DNA from: Egibacteraceae bacterium
GTDB taxonomy: Bacteria > Actinomycetota > Nitriliruptoria > Euzebyales > Egibacteraceae
Reading direction: 5' to 3'
Assembly (NCBI GenBank): GCA_030446745.1
Contig: JAUJMS010000002.1
Coordinates: forward strand, 124,001 to 188,000
DNA: 64,000 bases
Shown: piece by piece, positions 29,416 through 37,768 of the stretch
How positions within the stretch are numbered: the stretch's first letter is position 1
Layout: each line of letters starts with the position of its first letter
Made by a program: the position numbers and the translations under genes
The notes under the pieces: model-generated
Database searches by the model: none
What the model saw: only the letters and a program-made list of their open reading frames with translations
What the model was told of the DNA's origin: nothing

Positions 29416-30497
29416 CCGGTCCTCGGCACGTCGACGCCGGCGAGCTCGAGCCCACCCTGCGGCAGCGTGAAGTGCAGCGACGCACCGTGCTGCGGCTCGC
29501 TGGTGGCCCAGATGCGCCCGCCGTGCGCCTCGACGATCCCCTTGGTGATGTACAGGCCCAGCCCCGTGCCGGTGCGCCGCTCCCCCGCGCGGCGGAAGAA
29601 CTTCGTGAAGATCTGGGTCAGGTGCTGCTCGGGGATGCCCTCACCCTCGTCGCTGACGACAAAGGTCACCGCCTCGGGCGCCACCGCCGCCGCGATGCGC
29701 ACCTCGCCGTCGCCGTACTTGACGGCGTTCTCGACGAGGTTGGTGAACACCTGCTCGACCTTGTCCGGGTCGGCGTACAAGCGCGGCACGTCGACGTCGA
29801 ACGCGGCGACGACGCGCTGGTGGCCGTTCGCGACGCGCATCCGTTCGGCGACGCGTTCGGCGACCGCGGCGACGTCGACCATCTGCCGGCGCAGCTGCAG
29901 CCGGCCGGCGTCGATGCGGCTGACGTCGAGCAGCTCGCCGAGCAGGCGGGTCACCCGGTCAGCGTCGTCGTTGACCGTCGCAAGCATGTGACGCTTCTGC
30001 TCGTCGGTGAATCGCTCCCACTTCGCGAGCAGCGTCTTGGTGAAGCCTTTCACCGACGTCAGCGGCGAGCGGATCTCGTGGCTGACCGTGGAGATCAGGT
30101 CGCTGCGGGCGGCGTCGAGGCGCTGGCGGGTCTCGGCCCGCCGCAACACGACGACGAGGTGCGCGACGCCCGACCCGCCGTCGCCGTGGCGCGCGGCGGT
30201 CAACGTCACAGGGCGGGCGCGGCCGTCGGGCAGGTGCAGCGTGAGGTCGCGCATCGGGATGCGCGGCAGCAGGCGGGCGTCGCCTTCGAGCGGTTTGGCG
30301 CAGTGCCACCAGTCGGCGCCGGTTTCGTCGGTCAGGCGCACCACCTCAGCGGCCGGCCGGCCGACGATGTCCGCCGGTGTCGTCGCGAGCAGGCGCGCCG
30401 TCATGCGGCCGCAGAACACGACCGTGCCGCCGGCGTCGACGACCACCGGGGCGTCGGGCAACAGCTCCAGCGCCGTGAGGTCTGGCAGGTCGGCCAT
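29412..30497 (-). CDS. PAS-domain sensor histidine kinase
   Basis: The 361-residue kinase has an N-terminal PAS-like sensor (about 8-118), a HisKA dimerisation domain with phospho-acceptor His140 (SHEIRSPLTS), and a HATPase domain with the N box (FTNLVENAVKYG), G1 (VVSDEGEGIP), F box and G2 (RTGTGLGLYI). There is no transmembrane segment, so it should sense a cytoplasmic signal. It starts with ATG at 30497, 9 bases after trmH, and overlaps pheS by 4 bases. The lone receiver at 25457-25852 is the likely partner. The ligand is unknown. Confidence 0.9.
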   Translation of the reverse strand: MADLPDLTALELLPDAPVVVDAGGTVVFCGRMTARLLATTPADIVGRPAAEVVRLTDETGADWWHCAKPLEGDARLLPRIPMRDLTLHLPDGRARPVTLTAARHGDGGSGVAHLVVVLRRAETRQRLDAARSDLISTVSHEIRSPLTSVKGFTKTLLAKWERFTDEQKRHMLATVNDDADRVTRLLGELLDVSRIDAGRLQLRRQMVDVAAVAERVAERMRVANGHQRVVAAFDVDVPRLYADPDKVEQVFTNLVENAVKYGDGEVRIAAAVAPEAVTFVVSDEGEGIPEQHLTQIFTKFFRRAGERRTGTGLGLYITKGIVEAHGGRIWATSEPQHGASLHFTLPQGGLELAGVDVPRTG

Positions 30498-30506
30498 GGA
30501 CGTGTT

Positions 30507-31358
30507 CTACCGTGCGCCGGGGCCGGTCGCGGAACGCGCCGAGCGCTGGCGGGCCGCCTCGTAGGCGACCACGGCCACGGCGGCGGCGAGGTTGAGCGAC
30601 TCGGCGGCGCCGGCGTGGCCGGGCCGGTCCCCACGGTGCAGGGGCACGCGCAGCGCCGCGTCGCAGGCGGCGACGACGCCGGCGGGCAACCCGTGGGCCT
30701 CGTTGCCGAACACCAGCGCCGTCCCCGCCGTCAGGTCGGTCGCGGTGTGGTCCCGGTCGGCGGTGGCGCTCGCCGCGACCAACCGGATCCCGCGCCGCCT
30801 GCACGCGTCGGCCAGCTCGCCGAACGCGACACCGCGGACGACGGGCAGGTGGAACAGCGAGCCCGCCGAGGCACGGACCGCCTTTGGGTTGCGCGCGTCG
30901 ACGCTGCCGCTGGTCAACACGACGGCGTCCGCGCCGGCGGCGTCGGCGCAGCGCACGACCGTGCCGGCGTTGCCGGGGTCACGCACCTGGTGCAGCACGA
31001 CGACGAGCGGCGCGCAGCGAGCGTCGACGGCGTCGTCGAGCACCGCGTCCAGCGACGGCTCCGGCAGCACGGCGACGCCGACCGCGGCCTGCGGGGTGAC
31101 CGTCGTCGCGATGGCGGCGAGCACCGCCTCGTCGACGACGACGACCTCGGCGCCGGCCTCGCGGGCGCCGTCGACCAGCGCCGGCCACTGCGCCGCGCCG
31201 GCGGTGGTGGTGAACAGCCGGCGCAGGTGCGCGCCGGCCTCACGCAACGCTTGCGGTCCCTCGACGAGGAACGCCGCGTCGCCGCCGGCGCGGCCGCCGC
31301 GCCCCAGCCGGCGGGCCGCCTTGACCGCCGGGTTCGCCGTGCTCGTGACGATGGGCAT
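30507..31358 (-). CDS. TrmH/SpoU-family rRNA 2'-O-methyltransferase
   Basis: This is a 283-residue SPOUT methyltransferase. It has an N-terminal substrate-binding L30e-like domain (MPIVTSTANPAVKAARRL...) and a C-terminal knot domain with motif 1 (VVVLHQVRDPGNAGTVVRCADAAG), motif 2 (ALVFGNEAHGLP) and motif 3 (LNLAAAVAVVAYEAAR; usually S-x-N-V-S). It corresponds by position to tsnR (Rv1644) between rplT and pheS in M. tuberculosis, so a 23S rRNA target is likely, but the exact nucleotide is not readable. Confidence 0.92.
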   Translation of the reverse strand: MPIVTSTANPAVKAARRLGRGGRAGGDAAFLVEGPQALREAGAHLRRLFTTTAGAAQWPALVDGAREAGAEVVVVDEAVLAAIATTVTPQAAVGVAVLPEPSLDAVLDDAVDARCAPLVVVLHQVRDPGNAGTVVRCADAAGADAVVLTSGSVDARNPKAVRASAGSLFHLPVVRGVAFGELADACRRRGIRLVAASATADRDHTATDLTAGTALVFGNEAHGLPAGVVAACDAALRVPLHRGDRPGHAGAAESLNLAAAVAVVAYEAARQRSARSATGPGAR

Positions 31359-31382
31359 GCGCCGCCGGCCCGGCGCCTACGG

Positions 31383-31739
31383 CTACTGCAGCGCGCGCTT
31401 GGCGACGCCGACGAGCTCGCTGAAGGTCTTCGGGTCGCGCACCGCGAGGTCGGCGAGGACCTTGCGGTCGAGGTCGACCTCGGCGCGCTTGAGCCCGTTG
31501 ACGAAGCGGCTGTAGCTCAGGCCGTCGAGTCGTGCCGCGGCGTTGATCCGCGTGATCCACAGCCGGCGGAAGTCGCCCTTGCGCTTGCGCCGGTCGCGGT
31601 ACTCGTAGCGCATCGCGTGCAGCACCGACTCGTTGGCGATCCGGTACCGCCGGCTGCGCGCGCCGCGGAAGCCCTTCGCCCGTTCGAGCACCGTACGTCG
31701 CTGCTTGCGGGCGTGCACCCCACGCTTGACGCGTGCCAT
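31383..31739 (-). CDS. rplT: 50S ribosomal protein L20
   Basis: This is a complete 118-residue L20, basic and highly conserved: [56 protein letters not shown]20 binds 23S rRNA early in assembly and in several bacteria represses its own operon. It starts with ATG at 31739, 70 bases after rpmI, and precedes trmH by 24 bases. Confidence 0.99.
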   Translation of the reverse strand: MARVKRGVHARKQRRTVLERAKGFRGARSRRYRIANESVLHAMRYEYRDRRKRKGDFRRLWITRINAAARLDGLSYSRFVNGLKRAEVDLDRKVLADLAVRDPKTFSELVGVAKRALQ

Positions 31740-31809
31740 CGTGTGTCTCCTCGCTGTTGCGTGCCCCGCCGCCGCCGTCGACCCGCGCCGGCCCGACGGC
31801 GAGCCGGGA

Positions 31810-32007
31810 TCAGTTGCCCGAGATCAGCTTGCGGATCTGCGCGGCGTCGCCGCCGGTGAGCTCCCCGTCGCGTGACAGCCGCCGCTTCCGCGTGCTCGTC
31901 TTCTTCTCGAGGATGTGGTTCTTGTTCATCCGCCGGTGCAGCACCTTGCCGGTCCGCGTGATGCGGAAGCGGTCCTTGGCTCCGGAATGGGTCTTCTGCT
32001 TCGGCAT
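31810..32007 (-). CDS. rpmI: 50S ribosomal protein L35
   Basis: This is a 65-residue L35 with the conserved [22 protein letters not shown] and [14 protein letters not shown]. The ATG at 32007 was chosen because all L35 proteins begin there; AGGAAG lies 10 bases upstream. The initiation factor 3 gene (infC), which normally precedes rpmI, is absent. A promoter and a 100-base structured leader stand in its place, so rpmI is the first gene of its transcript. Confidence 0.98.
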   Translation of the reverse strand: MPKQKTHSGAKDRFRITRTGKVLHRRMNKNHILEKKTSTRKRRLSRDGELTGGDAAQIRKLISGN

Positions 32008-32032
32008 CGAACACGCTTCCTGTCGGTGGCGC

Positions 32033-32070
32033 CCGGCAGCACGCACTGCCGGCTGCGGAATCGACGCAGC
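32033..32070 (-). promoter_or_regulatory. Two tandem hairpins in the rpmI-rplT leader
   Basis: A 7-bp stem CCGGCAG/CTGCCGG with a 6-base loop (32033-32052) directly adjoins a 6-bp stem GCTGCG/CGCAGC with a 7-base loop (32052/32053-32070). They lie 25-63 bases before the L35 start, where L20-binding autoregulatory RNAs are found in other phyla. I see no match to a defined L20 leader model, so the role is inferred. Confidence 0.45.
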
Positions 32071-32108
32071 AAGCCGTTCGGCGCGGCGGCACGGCGCGGT
32101 TTGCGGCG

Positions 32109-32138
32109 ATGATAGCCGCGCCCCCTCGCGGCGTCGAA
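32109..32138 (-). promoter_or_regulatory. Predicted promoter of rpmI-rplT
   Basis: The minus strand shows a good -10 TATCAT (32114-32109) and a partial -35 TTCGAC (32138-32133) with an 18-base spacer. It lies just downstream of the DUF1844 gene stop (32144) and gives a leader of about 95 nt before the L35 start. Confidence 0.45.
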
Positions 32139-32143
32139 ACGGT

Positions 32144-32596
32144 TCAGCGCGGCGGCGGGCCGGGGTCGCGCCCGGGGATCCACAGCCGGTCGGTCATGCG
32201 CCGCTCCCCGGCGGCGGCAGGACGTGGCGGCGGTGGCGCGCCGGCGGGCGCGCCGGCGGCCGACTGGTCGCTGGCGCCGGCCGTGGCGGGCTCGGCTGCC
32301 GCGGCGGTGTCGCGCTCGGCCTGGACCTGGGCGAGCTGCAGCTGGCCCACGCCGGCGCGCATCTGCTCGGCCAGGTCCGCGGGCAGCGCGCCGGCGGTCG
32401 CGTCCACGAGTGCCGCCATCGCGTCGATGAGCGTGCGGGCGTCGGGGCGGCCGAGCTTCACCTGGGCGCCCGCGGCGAGCAGGTTGTAGGCCTCGGCGAG
32501 CAGCCCGGCGGCGTCGGCGCCGCGCAGCTGCTCGAGGTAGGCCCGCAGCTCCTCGGGCGACGGCTGGGCGGGTTGGCCGGCGTAGGGGTCGGTCAT
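32144..32596 (-). CDS. DUF1844-like small protein
   Basis: The 150-residue product carries a central helical domain (NLLAAGAQVKLGRPDARTLIDAMAALVDATAG...LAEQMRAGVGQLQLAQVQ) that matches the DUF1844 pattern. Low-complexity Ala/Pro/Gly and a basic C-terminal tail (RLWIPGRDPG) follow. DUF1844 proteins are often encoded near infC/rpmI/rplT in Actinobacteria, and this copy occupies the place where infC would be expected. The start is ATG at 32596. No function has been shown for the family as far as I know. It is divergent from the Uma2 gene. Confidence 0.8.
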   Translation of the reverse strand: MTDPYAGQPAQPSPEELRAYLEQLRGADAAGLLAEAYNLLAAGAQVKLGRPDARTLIDAMAALVDATAGALPADLAEQMRAGVGQLQLAQVQAERDTAAAAEPATAGASDQSAAGAPAGAPPPPRPAAAGERRMTDRLWIPGRDPGPPPR

Positions 32597-32659
32597 CGGC
32601 GCATCGTAGAGACGTCGCCGCTTCGCGTCGCGCCGCCGGCGCCGCCGCGCGGGCTTACC

Positions 32660-33234
32660 ATGCGCGCCATGTCCATGACCGTCGACCTCGTGACGGCGCT
32701 GGGCGACCGCGTCCGCCCGCTGCGGCGCGTCGAGTACGACCACCTCGTGGCGTCCGGGAGCTTCGGCGACGAGCGGCTGGAGCTGTTGCGGGGAGCGCTG
32801 GTCCGGATGGGCCCACAGGATCCGTTGCACGCCGGCACCGTCCAGTGGCTCCAGCGGGTGATCGGGCGGGCGCTGCCGGCCGACGTGGACCTGCGCACGC
32901 AGCTTCCGTTCGCGGCCGGCGACGACGGGGAGCCGGAGCCCGACCTCGCCGTGGTGCCAGCCGGCCGCTACCGCGACCGCCACCCCGAGCGCGCCCTGCT
33001 CGTCATCGAGGTTGCCCGCACCAGCCACGCGCTCGACCTGGGCCCGAAGGTCGCGACGTACGCCGAGGCCGGCGTGCCCGAGTACTGGTCGTGGACCTGC
33101 TCGGCCCGGCGGTCGTCGTCTGCCGCGAGCCGGAGGGGCCCGGCTACGGCCTGCGGAGCGAACACCGCAGCAGTGTGCTGCGACCCGGGTCGCTGCCGGG
33201 CGGGTCGGTCGACCTCGACGAGCTGTTCGCCTGA
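32660..33234 (+). CDS. Uma2-family nuclease-fold protein (frame broken near 33086-33090)
   Basis: This belongs to the Uma2 family (PF05685-like, PD-(D/E)xK restriction-endonuclease fold). Segments include LELLRGALVRMGPQDPLHAGTVQWLQ, the acidic strand EPEPDLAVVPAGRYRDRHPERALLVIEVA and AEAGVPEYW. The frame breaks right after EYW; one missing G restores the family's usual WVVDLLGPAVVVCREP and a 191-residue protein. Three ATG codons are close together (32660, 32669, 32675), and I take the first. Such genes are typically single, widely spread and of unknown role, some being toxin-like or mobile. It is convergent with the prepilin peptidase gene. Confidence 0.75.
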
Positions 33235-33244
33235 CCGCCGGGCG

Positions 33245-34030
33245 TCAGGTGAGGCCGACCGACCGCAGGTAGGCGTCGATCAGGACGTCGCCGGCGAGCA
33301 GGGCCAGCACGGCGCCGAGGGCGAGGTACGGCCCGAACGGGATGAGGTCCTTGCGCCGGCGGAAGCCGGTGGCCAGGAACACGATGGCGACGACCCCGCC
33401 GAGCAGGAAGCCGCCGAACACCCCGACCACGACGTGGGCCCAGCCGAGGTAGCCCAGGCCGATGCCGATGAACCCGGCGAGCTTCACGTCGCCCATCCCC
33501 ATGCCGCGCGGTGAGATGAGCGCCAGCAGCAGCAGCCCGCCGAAGGCGGCGAGCCCGCCCAGCAGCGCGCGCAACCCCGCGCCGGGGACGCCGTTGAGCA
33601 CGCCCGCGGCGACGAGCAGCACCGCCAGGACCGGGGTCAGCGGGTAGGTCAGCCGGTTGGGGATCTTTCGGGTCTCCGCGTCGATGACCGCGAGGACCAG
33701 CAGCGTCCACGCGAACAGCAGGTACCCGGGCAAGGCCCAGTCGAGCCCCACGCGCGCGCCGACGAGCGCGAACACCGCGGCCCCGGCCAGCTCGACGGCC
33801 GGGTAACGCGCGCTGATCCGCGCCCCGCAGTCGCGGCACCGCCCGCGCAGCACCAGCCACGACACGACCGGCACGTTGTCGCGCGGGCGGACCGGCGCCC
33901 CGCACGCGGGGCAGGCGCTGGGCGGCGACGCGAGCGAGCCGCCGGCGGGCACCCGGTGGATGACGACGTTGGCGAACGAGCCGAACAGCAGGCCCAGCAG
34001 GGCGCAACCCGCGACGACGACTCCGTCCAT
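33245..34030 (-). CDS. Type IV prepilin peptidase (A24 family)
   Basis: The 261-residue membrane aspartyl protease/N-methylase has about eight hydrophobic segments. The N-terminal cytoplasmic loop has the zinc-binding pair CPACG and CRDCG. The catalytic aspartates are in AVIDAETRKIPN and GMGDVKL. Such enzymes cleave and methylate type IV prepilins or Tad/Flp pilins. No pilin, ATPase or secretin gene is in the window, so its partners are elsewhere. The ATG is at 34030. It sits 80 bases past ribH on the same strand. Confidence 0.92.
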   Translation of the reverse strand: MDGVVVAGCALLGLLFGSFANVVIHRVPAGGSLASPPSACPACGAPVRPRDNVPVVSWLVLRGRCRDCGARISARYPAVELAGAAVFALVGARVGLDWALPGYLLFAWTLLVLAVIDAETRKIPNRLTYPLTPVLAVLLVAAGVLNGVPGAGLRALLGGLAAFGGLLLLALISPRGMGMGDVKLAGFIGIGLGYLGWAHVVVGVFGGFLLGGVVAIVFLATGFRRRKDLIPFGPYLALGAVLALLAGDVLIDAYLRSVGLT

Positions 34031-34109
34031 GCCGCGAGTCTGCCACCGGTTCCGTTGCGCGACGGGTGGCCGTCCCCAGGGCGCGCGGCGCGCCCTCGAC
34101 CGGCCAGCG

Positions 34110-34571
34110 CTACTTCAGGTCGGCGAGCAGACGGGCCGTCTCGATGGCGGCGAGCGCGGCGTCCCAGCCCTTGTTGCCGAGCTTGCCGCCCGCACGGTCC
34201 ACCGCCTGGGCGAACGTCTCGGTGGTCAGCACCCCGAAGCCGACGGGCACGCCGCCGGCGGCGGCGATCGCGCCGACCTCGGCGGCCTGGCCGGCGACGT
34301 AGTCGAAGTGCGGCGTCTCGCCGCGCACGACCGCGCCGAGCGCGACGACCGCGTCGAAGCGCCCCGTCTCCGCGAGCCGGCGGACGACGACCGGCAGCTC
34401 GTAGGCGCCCGGTACCCACGCGAGTTCGAGGTCGTCGTCGGCGACGCCGTGGCGGCGCAGGCAGTCGAGGGCACCGTCGACGAGCGCGCGCACGACGACC
34501 TCGTTGAACCGTCCCGCGACGACGGCGACGCGCAGACCGGCGCCGTCCAGGCTGCCCTCGTGGACCTTCAT
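34110..34571 (-). CDS. ribH: 6,7-dimethyl-8-ribityllumazine synthase
   Basis: RibH condenses the pyrimidine and the butanone phosphate made by RibD and RibBA into lumazine. It is 153 residues. Typical motifs are [55 protein letters not shown] (catalytic His) and [23 protein letters not shown]. The ATG at 34571 overlaps the ribBA stop (ATGA). It is the last gene of the riboflavin operon. Confidence 0.97.
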   Translation of the reverse strand: MKVHEGSLDGAGLRVAVVAGRFNEVVVRALVDGALDCLRRHGVADDDLELAWVPGAYELPVVVRRLAETGRFDAVVALGAVVRGETPHFDYVAGQAAEVGAIAAAGGVPVGFGVLTTETFAQAVDRAGGKLGNKGWDAALAAIETARLLADLK

Positions 34572-35815
34572 CGCACGCCCTCCTCGGTGGTGGTGGTCGT
34601 TGCGTCCGGGTCGACCAGCGACGAGAACTCGTGGCCGAGCTTGTCGCGCTTGGTCTCCAGGTAACGCAGGTTCTCCGTCGTCGGCGTCGTCTCGATCGGC
34701 ACGCGCTCGACGATCTCCAACCCGTACCCCTCCAGGCCGGCGCGCTTGGCCGGGTTGTTGGTCAGCAGCCGCAGCGTCGACAGGCCGAGGTCGACGAGGA
34801 TCTGCGCCCCGGTGCCGTAGTCGCGCAGGTCGGCGGCGAAGCCCAGCTCGAGGTTGGCCTCGACCGTGTCGGCGCCACCGTCCTGCAGCGAGTAGGCCCG
34901 CAGCTTGTGCATGATGCCGATGCCGCGCCCCTCGTGACCGCGGATGTAGACGACGACGCCCTCCCCCGCGGTCGCGATCTGGCGCAACGCGTCGTGCAGC
35001 TGCGTGCCGCAGTCGCAGCGCAGCGACCCGAACACGTCGCCGGTCAGGCACTCCGAGTGCATCCGCACGAGCACGTCGGGCTTGCCCGCCGGCTTCCCAC
35101 GGACCAGGGCGATGTGCTGGTGCGCGTCGTAGTCGGACTCGTAGCCGATCGCGGTGAACGGACCGTACGGGGTGGGGATTTCGGCCTCGGCGACGCGCCG
35201 GACGTGGCGTTCGTGGTGACGGCGGTAGGCGATGAGGTCGGCGATGGACACCAGCTGGAGCCCGTGCGCATCGGCGAAGCGGCGCAGCTCCGGCAGCCGC
35301 GCCATCGTGCCGTCGTCGTTGACGACCTCGCAGAGCACCCCGGCCTCGCTGCGGCCGGCCAGACGGGCGAGGTCGACCGCGGCTTCGGTGTGCCCGGCGC
35401 GGCGCAGCACCCCGCCCTCGGTGTAGCGCAGCGGGAAGATGTGGCCGGGGCGGGCGAGGTCGCCGGGTCGCGTCGCCGGGTCGATCAGCGCGCGGATCGT
35501 CGTCGCGCGGTCGGCGGCGGAGATGCCGGTCGTGGTGCCGGCGCGGGCGTCGACCGAGACGGTGAACGCGGTGCGGTGCGACTCGGTGTTCGCGGTGACC
35601 ATCAGCGGGATCTCGAGCGCGTCGAGGCGCGCACCCGTCAGCGGCATGCAGATGACGCCGGAGGTGTGGCGGACGAAGAACGCGATCGCCTCGGGCGTCG
35701 CCGCGTCGGCGGCCATGATGAGGTCGCCCTCGTTCTCGCGGTCGGCGTCGTCGACGACGACGACGATCTCGCCGCGGGCGATCGCCGCGACGGCGTCGGT
35801 GATGGCGGCGAACAC
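34568..35815 (-). CDS. ribBA: Bifunctional 3,4-dihydroxy-2-butanone-4-phosphate synthase / GTP cyclohydrolase II
   Basis: This is a fused 415-residue enzyme. The N-terminal RibB domain (1-205) has [27 protein letters not shown] and the [13 protein letters not shown] region. The C-terminal RibA domain (about 206-400) has the zinc site [18 protein letters not shown] and the catalytic [12 protein letters not shown]. It supplies both starting compounds of riboflavin from ribulose 5-phosphate and GTP. The GTG start at 35815 is 2 bases after the ribE stop, and its own stop overlaps ribH. Confidence 0.97.
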   Translation of the reverse strand: MFAAITDAVAAIARGEIVVVVDDADRENEGDLIMAADAATPEAIAFFVRHTSGVICMPLTGARLDALEIPLMVTANTESHRTAFTVSVDARAGTTTGISAADRATTIRALIDPATRPGDLARPGHIFPLRYTEGGVLRRAGHTEAAVDLARLAGRSEAGVLCEVVNDDGTMARLPELRRFADAHGLQLVSIADLIAYRRHHERHVRRVAEAEIPTPYGPFTAIGYESDYDAHQHIALVRGKPAGKPDVLVRMHSECLTGDVFGSLRCDCGTQLHDALRQIATAGEGVVVYIRGHEGRGIGIMHKLRAYSLQDGGADTVEANLELGFAADLRDYGTGAQILVDLGLSTLRLLTNNPAKRAGLEGYGLEIVERVPIETTPTTENLRYLETKRDKLGHEFSSLVDPDATTTTTEEGVR

Positions 35816-35817
35816 GG

Positions 35818-36441
35818 TCAGTCCTTTCCGGGGGTGTACGGCGACGCCGTGTCGCCGGCGAGCAGCCGCGCGACGTACTTGGCGACGACATCGGTCTCGA
35901 GGTTGACCGCGTCACCCGCGGTGCGCCGGCCCAGCACCGTGGCGCTGAGCGTGTGCGGGATCAACCCGACGGCGAACGTGCCGTCGGCGACCGCCATCAC
36001 CGTCAGCGACGTCCCGTCGACGGCGATCGAGCCCTTCTCGACGACGTAGGGCGCCAGCGCCGCCGGCAGGGTGCAGCGCAGGACGGTCCAGCCGTCGCGG
36101 GGCTCGACGGCGACGACCTCGCCCACCGCGTCGACGTGGCCCTGCACGAGGTGGCCTCCCAGCCGGCCGTCGGCGCGCAGCGCCCGTTCGAGGTTGACCG
36201 GCGAGCCCGGTCCCAGTCGGCCCAGCGCCGTGCGGTCGAGCGTCTCGCCCATCAGCGCGGCGACGAACCCTCCCGCCGGCGGCAGCGCGGTCACGGTCAG
36301 GCAGCACCCGTTGACGCTGATGGAGTCCCCGACGGCGGCGTCGGCGACCACCGTGGCGCAGTCGACTTCGAGCACGGCGCCGGGCGCGCCGCGGCGCAGC
36401 GCCCGCACGGTGCCGACCTCCTCGACGATGCCGGTGAACAT
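35818..36441 (-). CDS. ribE: Riboflavin synthase, alpha chain
   Basis: RibE dismutates two lumazines into riboflavin. It has 207 residues with the internal twofold repeat typical of the family: [12 protein letters not shown]...NGCCLTVT...[12 protein letters not shown] in the N-half, and [16 protein letters not shown]...[10 protein letters not shown] in the C-half. The ATG at 36441 shares one base with the ribD stop (TGATG). Order in the operon is ribD-ribE-ribBA-ribH under one FMN riboswitch. Confidence 0.97.
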   Translation of the reverse strand: MFTGIVEEVGTVRALRRGAPGAVLEVDCATVVADAAVGDSISVNGCCLTVTALPPAGGFVAALMGETLDRTALGRLGPGSPVNLERALRADGRLGGHLVQGHVDAVGEVVAVEPRDGWTVLRCTLPAALAPYVVEKGSIAVDGTSLTVMAVADGTFAVGLIPHTLSATVLGRRTAGDAVNLETDVVAKYVARLLAGDTASPYTPGKD

Positions 36442-37448
36442 CAGGCGGCCGCCCGCGGGTAGAGCGTGAGGACGGTGTCGTCGCCGAGTGGCTCGGCGGC
36501 GTCCAGGCGCAGCCGCGGCGCGGCGGCGAGCGTCGCCGGCCAGTCGCCGGCGACCAGCGGCAGGCCACGCTCGCCGAGCAGCACCGGGGCGACGTGGACG
36601 ACCAGCTTGTCGCACAGGCCGGCACGCAGAAACGCCCCGGCGGCGTGTGGGCCGCCTTCGACGAGCACGCTGCGCACGTCGCGTGACCACAGCGCCGGCA
36701 GCAGGGTGTCGAGGTCGCCGCGGTGCACCAGCGTCGGGGCGGCGGCGTCGCGGACCCGCGCGCTCGGACCGACGCGACCGCGACGGTCGAGGACGACGCG
36801 CAGCGGCTGGGGGCCGTCGTAGTCGGGGAGGCGGCAGGTCAGTGCCGGGTCGTCGGCGAGCACGGTTCCCGAGCCGACGACGACCGCGTCGGCCTCGGCG
36901 CGCAGCGCGTGGGCCCGCTCGCGGGCGGCGGCCCCGGTCAGCCACCGCGAGCTGCCGTCGGCGGCGGCGGTGCGCCCGTCGAGGCTGACCGCCGCCTTGA
37001 CGACGACGAACGGGCGCCCGGTCGCGACGGCGGTGAGGAACACCTCGTTCTGGCGGCGCGCGGCGTCGCCGCAGACGCCCAGGTCCACGGTGACGCCGGC
37101 GGTGCGCAGGTGCTCGGCGCCGCCGGCGGCCGCGGGGAACGGGTCGCGGATCGCCGCGACCACCCGCGCCACGCCGGCGGCGAGCAGCGCCTCGGTGCAC
37201 GGACCGGTGCGCCCGCGGTGGTCGCACGGCTCCAGCGTCACGTAGGCGGTCGCCCCCGCCGCCCGCGCGCCGGCGGCGCGCAGCGCGACGACCTCGGCGT
37301 GCGGCTGCCCGGCGCGGGCGTGGTGGCCCTCGCCCACGATGGTGGCGTCGGCGACGATGACGCAACCGACGAGGGGGTTGGGCGACACGGTGCGCCGCCC
37401 ACGTTCGGCCAGTGCGAGGGCGCGGCCCATGTACGCCTCGTCGTCCAC
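36441..37448 (-). CDS. ribD: Bifunctional diaminohydroxyphosphoribosylaminopyrimidine deaminase / reductase
   Basis: RibD carries out the second and third steps of the GTP branch. The 335-residue product has an N-terminal deaminase domain with zinc ligands HAEV and PCDHRGRTGPC. The C-terminal reductase domain shows VVVKAAVSLDGRTA, SRWLTG and VLVEGGPHAAGAFL. I chose the GTG at 37448 (MDDEAYMGRALALAERG), which has GGGAGGG about 8 bases upstream; longer frames upstream are the riboswitch region. It is the first gene of the rib operon. Confidence 0.95.
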   Translation of the reverse strand: MDDEAYMGRALALAERGRRTVSPNPLVGCVIVADATIVGEGHHARAGQPHAEVVALRAAGARAAGATAYVTLEPCDHRGRTGPCTEALLAAGVARVVAAIRDPFPAAAGGAEHLRTAGVTVDLGVCGDAARRQNEVFLTAVATGRPFVVVKAAVSLDGRTAAADGSSRWLTGAAARERAHALRAEADAVVVGSGTVLADDPALTCRLPDYDGPQPLRVVLDRRGRVGPSARVRDAAAPTLVHRGDLDTLLPALWSRDVRSVLVEGGPHAAGAFLRAGLCDKLVVHVAPVLLGERGLPLVAGDWPATLAAAPRLRLDAAEPLGDDTVLTLYPRAAA

Positions 37449-37521
37449 GCGATGCCCTCCCTCCCGGTTCGTCGGCCGCGCCGGCGGGGTTGTGGGGTCG
37501 CGCGAACGCGCCGGTCGACGC

Positions 37522-37559
37522 GGACGCACGCGTCCTGTGCCGCGGGCATGCCGCGGCAC
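37522..37559 (-). promoter_or_regulatory. Hairpins after the FMN aptamer (possible expression platform)
   Basis: A perfect 9-bp stem GTGCCGCGG/CCGCGGCAC with a 5-base loop (37537-37559) is followed in the transcript by a 5-bp stem GGACG/CGTCC with a CACG loop (37522-37535). They lie between the aptamer and the ribD ribosome-binding site, with no U-tract. An attenuator acting without a U-run, or a Rho-linked platform, is possible. Confidence 0.45.
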
Positions 37560-37575
37560 GCCGTTCCCGGCGGTC

Positions 37576-37730
37576 GCGCCTTCTCCCATCCGGACTCTCA
37601 CCGTCGGCTCCGGCCTTGCTCCCACGGGAGCGCACCGGATCCACCGCCCAGCGGGCGGGTCGCGGGCTCCCCGGACCGGCTGCGGCCCGGGCTACCGCCG
37701 GTCGGGACTTCCACCCTGCCCCGAAGGCGC
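37576..37730 (-). promoter_or_regulatory. FMN riboswitch (RFN element)
   Basis: The minus strand contains the conserved FMN aptamer blocks in order: CTTCGGGGCAGGG (from about 37725), the CCGACCGGCGGTAG block, the GAGCCCGCGA block, GCCGACGGTGAGAGTC, and GGATGGGAGAAG near 37583-37594. The closing P1 stem pairs GCGCCTTC (37730-37723) with GAAGGCGC (37583-37576). It lies about 127 bases before the ribD start and should turn down ribD-E-BA-H when FMN is abundant. Confidence 0.95.
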
Positions 37731-37768
37731 GTGCGGCCTGGTGGCCGCGGCGCAAGCCTACCGCCGCG

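Noticed and set aside
32008-32143. A degraded infC gene between rpmI and the DUF1844 gene
   Set aside because: The 136 bases hold a promoter-like element and hairpins, and no frame resembles initiation factor 3.
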